Source of the DNA: Actinomycetes bacterium
GTDB lineage: Bacteria; Actinomycetota; Actinomycetes; S36-B12; GCA-2699445
Direction of reading: 5' to 3'
Length of the DNA: 11,051 bases
NCBI GenBank assembly: GCA_022600255.1
Contig: JAHZKU010000245.1
Span: 1 to 11,051 of the forward strand
The translations under genes and the position numbers were made by a program. Position 1 is the stretch's first letter. Each line of letters starts with the position of its first letter. Shown here piece by piece: positions 7,210 to 11,051 of the stretch. The notes beneath the pieces are model-generated. The model did no database searches. It worked only from the letters and a program-made list of their open reading frames with translations, and was not told the origin of the DNA.

Positions 7210-7239
7210 AGCCTACTCAAGGCTCGGAAAGGTTGTCTG
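7210..7239 (-). promoter_or_regulatory. candidate leaderless promoter of aroA-rsgA
   Basis: On the minus strand: -35-like CAGACA (7239-7234; matches GACA of TTGACA), an 18-base spacer, -10-like TAGGCT (7215-7210; TAnnnT), then six bases and the GTG start of aroA at 7203. This spacing would start transcription at the first base of the start codon or within a base of it. The same bases include AGTAGG, which could act as a weak ribosome binding site if transcription starts farther upstream. Confidence 0.45.
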
Positions 7240-7329
7240 CCGTGCCAATAGGTGGTCTGGCCCGAGCCGCGCTGACGCAACAGGCGAGGTCATCCGGGCG
7301 GCGCCCAGATAGGGGCCGGCAGAATCCGC

Positions 7330-7364
7330 AGTGCCATTGATCACATTTTGTGGCGTAGCTCACC
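7330..7364 (+). promoter_or_regulatory. two adjacent CRP/GlxR-like operator motifs upstream of pckG
   Basis: Measured against the CRP-family consensus TGTGA-N6-TCACA, AGTGC-CATTGA-TCACA (7330-7345) and TGTGG-CGTAGC-TCACC (7349-7364) each match 8 of 10 defined bases. Their centres are 19 bp apart, nearly two helical turns, so they would lie on the same face of the DNA. A further 5-bp inverted repeat, TCACC-GCCG-GGTGA (7365-7378), abuts them. Weak -10-like hexamers lie just downstream (TTAGGT 7394-7399; CATAGT 7404-7409). In corynebacteria and mycobacteria GlxR/CRP proteins bind this consensus near carbon-metabolism genes, so control of pckG by a cAMP-responsive regulator is plausible. Binding is inferred, not shown. 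Confidence 0.5.
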
Positions 7365-7432
7365 TCACCGCCGGGTGAACCCCAATCCCAGGGTTAGGTA
7401 AGGCATAGTGGAGGGAGGAGACCCGCCAAGCG

Positions 7433-7480
7433 ATGGTTTTCCACCGGCGTTTCGGTCTCCGTTCACAGTTGATCAGATAA
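7433..7480 (+). CDS. possible 15-codon leader ORF upstream of pckG
   Basis: An ATG at 7433 opens a 15-codon frame (MVFHRRFGLRSQLIR, stop TAA 7478-7480) that ends 11 bases before the pckG start and is out of frame with it. A purine-rich GGGAGGAG (7413-7420) stands 12 bases before the ATG, somewhat far for a Shine-Dalgarno but the best such motif in the leader. The peptide has four arginines and no obvious run of one amino acid. It could couple or attenuate pckG translation, or it may be a chance frame beside a regulatory purine stretch. I see no alternative terminator hairpin that would make a classic attenuator. Confidence 0.25.
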   Translation: MVFHRRFGLRSQLIR

Positions 7481-7491
7481 CGGAGCTGGTA

Positions 7492-9324
7492 ATGACTATT
7501 CCCGGTATGGAGAACCCGCCCACCCGCAACAAGAAGCTCTTGGAGTGGGTCGAAGAGGTCGCGGAGTTGACCCAGCCGGACCGCGTCGAGTGGGTCGATG
7601 GCTCGCAAGAGGAGTGGGATCGGCTAACCCAACTGCTTGTTGACGGCGGCACGTTCACGCGGCTCAACGAGGAGAAGCGTCCGAACTCCTTCCTGGCCCG
7701 TTCTAACCCCTCTGATGTGGCCCGTGTGGAGGACCGCACGTTCATCTGTTCACTGCGGGAAGAAGACGCTGGCCCCACCAACAACTGGGCTGAGCCCACC
7801 GAGATGCGCGCGAAGCTGAAGGAAATCTTCGCGGGCTCGATGCGTGGTCGCACCATGTATGTCATCCCGTTCAGTATGGGGCCGCTGGGTTCGGCGATCT
7901 CCCAACTTGGTGTTGAGATCACCGATTCGCCCTACGTCGTTGTCAATATGCGGATCATGACCCGGATGGGCAGCGAAGCGCTGGATCTCATCGGCGAGAA
8001 CGGCGACTTCGTGCCTGCTCTCCACACGGTCGGCTACCCGCTGGTGGACGCGGACGGGAACAGCCGTGATGATGTCGCGTGGCCGTGCAATGACGAGAAG
8101 TACATTGTGCACTTCCCGGAAAGTCGCGAGATTATGTCCTACGGTTCGGGCTACGGCGGAAACGCGCTGCTTGGTAAGAAGTGTTTTGCATTGCGAATTG
8201 CCTCCGCCATGGCCCGTGACGAGGGCTGGCTCGCCGAGCACATGCTGATCTTGAAACTCACCTCACCTACCGACGAGGTCAAGTATCTCGCCGCGGCTTT
8301 CCCCTCTGCTTGCGGCAAGACGAACTTGGCCATGCTCGAGCCAACTGTTCCGGGCTGGACCGTGGAGACGGTTGGTGACGACATCGCTTGGATGCGTTTC
8401 GGAGAAGATGGTCGGCTATATGCCATCAATCCAGAGGCCGGATTCTTCGGTGTTGCTCCGGGTACAGGGATGGACACGAACGGAAACGCCGTTCGGTCCT
8501 TGTGGGGTAATTCGATCTTCACCAACGTCGCGCTTACCGATGATGGCGATATCTGGTGGGAGGGTCTTACCGACGAGGCGCCCGATCACCTCATCGACTG
8601 GCTCGGCAACGACTGGACGCCAGATTCCGATACGCCCTCGAGTCACCCCAACTCGCGATTCACTGCGCCAGCCGCACAGTGCCCATCGATCGCCCCGAAC
8701 TGGGAGGATCCCGCAGGCGTCCCCATCTCAGCCATCCTCTTCGGCGGCCGCCGCGCAACCAACGTGCCGCTGGTTAACGAGGCCCGGGACTGGGCCCACG
8801 GCGTCTTCGTTGGGGCCACCGTCTCTAGTGAGACAACGGCCGCAGCGGAAAGTGCCGTTGGTCAACTGCGCCGTGACCCCTTCGCGATGCTGCCGTTCTG
8901 CGGCTACAACATGGCAAACTACTGGGGCCATTGGCTGAAGATCGGTGAGATGACCGATCCGGAGAAGTTGCCCAAGATCTACCAAGTGAACTGGTTCCGC
9001 AAGGACGAAGACGGCAACTACATCTGGCCAGGATTCGGCGAGAACTCGCGCGTCCTAGCGTGGGTCATCGAGCGAGTAGAAGGCCTAGCGGACGCCGAGG
9101 AAACCCCCATTGGTCTGAAGCCAATGCCCGGGGCACTGTTCGTAGATGGCCTAGACATGACCGATGACCAGATCGACGAGCTCTTCGCTGTGGATCCGGA
9201 TTCCTGGTTGGCCGAGTGTGACCTGACTGAAGAGTACTTCGAGTTGTTTGGTGACGCTGTTCCGCAGGCCTTGCGGGATGAACTCGTGAACTTGCGCGGT
9301 CGTCTTGAGGCCGCCAAAGGCTGA
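7492..9324 (+). CDS. pckG: phosphoenolpyruvate carboxykinase (GTP)
   Basis: A 610-residue GTP-dependent PEPCK, close to the 600-odd residues usual in actinobacteria. It interconverts oxaloacetate + GTP and phosphoenolpyruvate + CO2 + GDP, the entry step of gluconeogenesis and an anaplerotic link. The class signature FPSACGKTN (270-278) contains the P-loop and the reactive Cys274. Metal and substrate residues are visible at LLGKKCF (Lys229/Lys230), EHML (His250) and GDDIAW (Asp296/Asp297). Other signatures are NSRF (387-390), FGGRR (417-421), the FCGYNMANYWGHW block (469-481) and FGEN (515-518). I set the start at ATG 7492 with GGAG 6 bases upstream; an in-frame GTG at 7408 would add 28 atypical residues without a ribosome binding site. 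The gene is a single transcription unit with a long 5' region carrying CRP-like sites, and a strong hairpin follows it. Confidence 0.97.
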   Translation: MTIPGMENPPTRNKKLLEWVEEVAELTQPDRVEWVDGSQEEWDRLTQLLVDGGTFTRLNEEKRPNSFLARSNPSDVARVEDRTFICSLREEDAGPTNNWAEPTEMRAKLKEIFAGSMRGRTMYVIPFSMGPLGSAISQLGVEITDSPYVVVNMRIMTRMGSEALDLIGENGDFVPALHTVGYPLVDADGNSRDDVAWPCNDEKYIVHFPESREIMSYGSGYGGNALLGKKCFALRIASAMARDEGWLAEHMLILKLTSPTDEVKYLAAAFPSACGKTNLAMLEPTVPGWTVETVGDDIAWMRFGEDGRLYAINPEAGFFGVAPGTGMDTNGNAVRSLWGNSIFTNVALTDDGDIWWEGLTDEAPDHLIDWLGNDWTPDSDTPSSHPNSRFTAPAAQCPSIAPNWEDPAGVPISAILFGGRRATNVPLVNEARDWAHGVFVGATVSSETTAAAESAVGQLRRDPFAMLPFCGYNMANYWGHWLKIGEMTDPEKLPKIYQVNWFRKDEDGNYIWPGFGENSRVLAWVIERVEGLADAEETPIGLKPMPGALFVDGLDMTDDQIDELFAVDPDSWLAECDLTEEYFELFGDAVPQALRDELVNLRGRLEAAKG

Positions 9325-9358
9325 ACGTGAGGCTTGGGGGGGCAGCTCCTGTGGAAGC

Positions 9359-9398
9359 CTGCGCTTGATGCCTCGCGATCAGAGGTGATCAAGCGCAG
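9359..9398. terminator. strong hairpin between convergent pckG and GH18 genes
   Basis: CTGCGCTTGAT (9359-9369) and ATCAAGCGCAG (9388-9398) are perfect 11-bp complementary arms. Inside the 18-base loop CCTC (9371-9374) can pair with GAGG (9382-9385), extending the structure. It lies 34 bases after the pckG stop and 37 bases beyond the stop of the convergent gene. No T-tract follows on either strand, so it is a non-canonical, probably bidirectional terminator or mRNA 3'-end stabiliser. A second repeat, AAACGA (9414-9419) with TCGTTT (9428-9433), lies next to the stop of the lipoprotein gene and could add termination on the minus strand. Confidence 0.65.
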
Positions 9399-9435
9399 CG
9401 GGCGATGACGCGAAAACGATTTCCGTGTCGTTTCA

Positions 9436-10410
9436 TCAACTCCCGTGGAGCAACTCGTAGACCCGATTCTGGACTTCACCCTCCTCCTGCTGGTTGCCGG
9501 AGTTCAGCCGGTATACGTGAATACCTGCTAGGTCGTTCTCCTTGTAGGCGGCTTCCGCCTCCTCAATACTGGGCGTTGGGCAGTCAGTCTCGGGACAGAT
9601 TCCGTACAGGAGTTGATCTGAGGTGAATCCCAAGCTCAGAAAGAATCGCGGGATCAGACCCATTCCGCCGTCATAGGTCTGCATGTTCACGTAGTCCACG
9701 TGATCGACGGCATCGCCGAGGTACCCCGTCGTCGAGGGTGACACGGTCTGGTAGAAGCGTCTACCTTGCTGATCTTCACTTAACGCGTCGAACTCTGTGC
9801 GAATCTGACTCGTGATGTCCTCGGTGCGAGCCGAGATATTGTTGTCCTCGTAGTCGATGTCGTAGCCGTCGACACCGCCGGACTTATCCAAGTACTCAGC
9901 CAGAAAACCCCCAACCGACTTGGTGTATTTCTTCACGTGCTTGTCACTACGCAGCGCAGACAAGGGCTGGCCCCAGATGTCGTCTCCGTAGCCCCACCAT
10001 TGCGAAACGATAATCTTGATGTCTGGGTTCTGGGCTCTCGCGTTGCGGAGGACCCACTCGAATCGGTTGGCCAGATCGCCCGTCTTGCGCGATTCGTAGA
10101 ATCCGAAAGTGCCATCGTGTTGCACACCGGCTGGGCCCACGTTCAGAACGTCCGCAGTACGGAAGTTAATGCTGGACCAACTCTTGGGAATCTGTGCGTA
10201 GTCTTGATCGTCGGCGAGGTACATCCAGGCCGTTACGATCGGGCGACTGAGTTGCGATTGGTCGGATTGTTGGTCGGACCCGCCCGAACCGGAATCAGCC
10301 ATGCCCCGTGGCTGGTCGGGCTGGTCCGCACCGCAACCCAGTAACACCAGAGCGACGCCAAGCAACAGTGGCATCAAGTAGATGGTGAGTTTCCGTTCGG
10401 AAAGTGCCAA
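9436..10410 (-). CDS. GH18 (chitinase-like) glycosidase-family lipoprotein
   Basis: A 324-residue exported protein. Residues 1-26 form a lipoprotein signal: basic start (SERKLTIY), hydrophobic core and lipobox-like LLGC with Cys26. A Gly/Ser/Gln/Asp-rich linker follows (about 27-54). The rest has the hallmark of glycoside hydrolase family 18, DGYDIDYE (181-188) with candidate catalytic Glu188, supported by the beta-barrel strand motif MQTYD (243-247) and PIVTAWMY (57-64). GH18 enzymes cleave chitin, N-glycan cores or peptidoglycan-like beta-1,4 links with substrate assistance; some members only bind. At about 300 residues it is a minimal barrel without a carbohydrate-binding module, so the substrate is unknown. 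The start is TTG 10410, because an in-frame TGA lies four codons upstream and GAGG stands 7 bases before it. Starting at the internal ATG (codon 13) would truncate the signal peptide. It is monocistronic and convergent with pckG. Confidence 0.8.
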   Translation of the reverse strand: MALSERKLTIYLMPLLLGVALVLLGCGADQPDQPRGMADSGSGGSDQQSDQSQLSRPIVTAWMYLADDQDYAQIPKSWSSINFRTADVLNVGPAGVQHDGTFGFYESRKTGDLANRFEWVLRNARAQNPDIKIIVSQWWGYGDDIWGQPLSALRSDKHVKKYTKSVGGFLAEYLDKSGGVDGYDIDYEDNNISARTEDITSQIRTEFDALSEDQQGRRFYQTVSPSTTGYLGDAVDHVDYVNMQTYDGGMGLIPRFFLSLGFTSDQLLYGICPETDCPTPSIEEAEAAYKENDLAGIHVYRLNSGNQQEEGEVQNRVYELLHGS

Positions 10411-10449
10411 GGTGCGGCCTCAGCTTTCTAGGATTGGTTTCCCACTGGA

Positions 10450-10527
10450 TGCGCAGTGCGCAAGCAAGTTGCGCCAGTTACAGCAGTCTACCCGTCACCG
10501 GTGATGCTGAGGCGACGGCAGTACTGC
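10450..10527. repeat. cluster of palindromes upstream of the GH18 lipoprotein gene
   Basis: Within 78 bases there are two TGCGCA copies (10450-10455, 10457-10462), an inverted repeat GCGCAA-GCAAG-TTGCGC (10458-10474), the perfect 10-bp palindrome TCACCGGTGA (10495-10504) and the perfect 10-bp palindrome GCAGTACTGC (10518-10527). They lie 40-117 bases upstream of the TTG start, where operators of the lipoprotein gene would be expected. No known regulator can be named from these motifs. Confidence 0.45.
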
Positions 10528-10716
10528 TACATTGTGAGCGCCATCTTGCGTCCCCTGCGGCCCCCACCCTCCCGAACTACCGACCCACCAACGCGCGCAT
10601 CAACAATCCGATCGCGAAGCCACCTAGCGTGGCGACAAGGGCAACCCCGCATTCGCGTCCTCGGGGAATAACACCCGTGCGAAAAACGCAGACAGTTATT
10701 GGTAGACCATCCCTGG

Positions 10717-10744
10717 CGGCGCCGGGGTCGGCCCCGCCGGCGTG
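10717..10744 (-). terminator. GC-rich hairpin just after the LapA-like gene
   Basis: Directly downstream of the stop on the minus strand, CGGGG (10736-10732) pairs with CCCCG (10727-10723) over CCGA. Outer bases extend the stem with two mismatches (GC-rich flanks at 10717-10721 and 10738-10742). There is no T-tract, so if it terminates transcription it does so as a GC-rich hairpin of the type often seen in actinobacteria. Confidence 0.4.
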
Positions 10745-10745
10745 G

Positions 10746-11045
10746 TCAAACCCCCTGTCGCTTGCCAGCTTTGCGCTTTTCGCGGCGGTGCAACAGGATC
10801 GCCGTTGCCAAAGCCCCAATCAGCAGGCCGAGCACAATGGACATCACAATCACCACGTACATCGGGACCCAGTAGTTGCTGAAGATGATCCGGACTTGCA
10901 CCTGCTCTGAATTGCCTACCACGAACAACAAGGCGGTTAGACCAATCGCGATCAGCACTGCTATCCGGATATAAAGCCGGTAGTTCGGCGGATCAACGCG
11001 ACCCACCTCAGTCGTCTTGGCGTCTTCTGCGCGTTCTGGTGTCAC
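10746..11045 (-). CDS. LapA-domain (DUF1049-like) small membrane protein
   Basis: A 99-residue protein with a polar N-terminus (about 1-22), two transmembrane segments (about 25-43 and 61-85) and a basic, Arg/Lys-rich C-terminal tail (HRREKRKAGKR). The segment LLFVVGNSEQVQVRIIFSNY (39-58) between and into the helices fits the LapA/DUF1049 pattern of NS..V.V.F, and the second helix VIVMSIVLGLLIGAL fits its Gly-rich partner. In Gram-negatives LapA acts in lipopolysaccharide assembly; the actinobacterial proteins have no known role. The start shown is GTG 11045, but only six bases lie upstream of it and the frame is still open at the window edge, so the true start may be outside. The next gene on this strand is more than 330 bases away, so it ends its transcription unit. 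Confidence 0.8.
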   Translation of the reverse strand: MTPERAEDAKTTEVGRVDPPNYRLYIRIAVLIAIGLTALLFVVGNSEQVQVRIIFSNYWVPMYVVIVMSIVLGLLIGALATAILLHRREKRKAGKRQGV

Positions 11046-11051
11046 AGGCCA

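Larger units (their letters stand above)
10411..10745. other. 335-base non-coding stretch between the LapA-like and GH18 genes
   Basis: No convincing gene is seen on either strand. The plus-strand open frame crossing it has a Pro/Arg/Ser-rich, coding-unlike translation. On the minus strand a frame ending at 10577 has a hydrophobic C-terminal stretch (GVALVATLGGFAIGLLMRAL) but no start codon outside the LapA-like gene. The stretch holds a GC-rich hairpin next to the LapA-like stop and a cluster of palindromes nearer the GH18 start, where the promoter for the lipoprotein should be. TAGACT (10489-10484, minus strand) fits TAnnnT but has no clear -35. Confidence 0.5.

Noticed and set aside
7408..7491. 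Longer PEPCK starting at GTG 7408
   Set aside because: No ribosome binding site precedes it, the 28 extra residues are atypical for PEPCK, and ATG 7492 has a well-spaced GGAG.
7473..8525. Minus-strand frames opposite pckG
   Set aside because: Shadows of the strongly conserved pckG frame; Ser/Arg-rich translations with no family resemblance.
10404..10910. 168-codon plus-strand open frame through the intergenic region and the LapA-like gene
   Set aside because: Low-complexity Pro/Ser/Arg composition, no ribosome binding site, no recognisable domain, and antisense to a credible membrane protein.
1..11051. Search for mobile elements, CRISPR arrays, tRNA or rRNA genes and defence genes
   Set aside because: Nothing with transposase, integrase, repeat-spacer, cloverleaf or known defence motifs was seen; the genes are mostly housekeeping.

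Overview
The window looks like ordinary chromosome from an actinobacterium (Actinomycetota). The support is moderately high GC, frequent GTG and TTG starts, a GTP-type PEP carboxykinase of actinobacterial length, a HisN-type histidinol phosphatase, and an AroA-RsgA gene pair of the kind I remember from actinobacterial chromosomes. I see no transposase, phage gene, tRNA, rRNA or CRISPR repeat. I cannot name a genus.

Layout from left to right. (1) Bases 1-1719, minus strand: a translationally coupled pair. A small protein made only of a cyclic-nucleotide-binding-like (cNMP) domain is followed, through a GTGA overlap, by a cNMP domain fused to a PlsC-type acyltransferase whose C-terminus lies off the window. 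(2) Bases 1902-2852, plus strand: an acetylxylan esterase/cephalosporin-C deacetylase-family hydrolase, divergent from the pair. (3) Bases 2849-4133, minus strand: HisN-type phosphatase followed by a two-CBS-domain protein. The CBS gene and the esterase gene are convergent and end in the same CTAG. (4) Bases 4238-4738, plus strand: a four-helix DUF2231-like membrane protein. (5) Bases 4845-7203, minus strand: aroA (EPSP synthase) overlapping rsgA (ribosome-assembly GTPase). (6) Bases 7204-7491: a regulatory region with two CRP/GlxR-like motifs and a possible 15-codon leader ORF, upstream of (7) pckG, 7492-9324, plus strand. (8) A strong hairpin separates pckG from a convergent GH18-type lipoprotein gene (9436-10410, minus strand). 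(9) After a 335-base non-coding stretch rich in palindromes comes a LapA-like small membrane protein (10746-11045, minus strand).

Functionally this is a mix of core metabolism (shikimate, histidine, gluconeogenesis), ribosome maturation and envelope-related genes. Two places are worth a second look: the sensor plus sensor-acyltransferase pair at the left edge, and the pckG upstream region. Both hint at cyclic-nucleotide control, but the sequence does not prove it. I found no clear novel defence system or mobile system.
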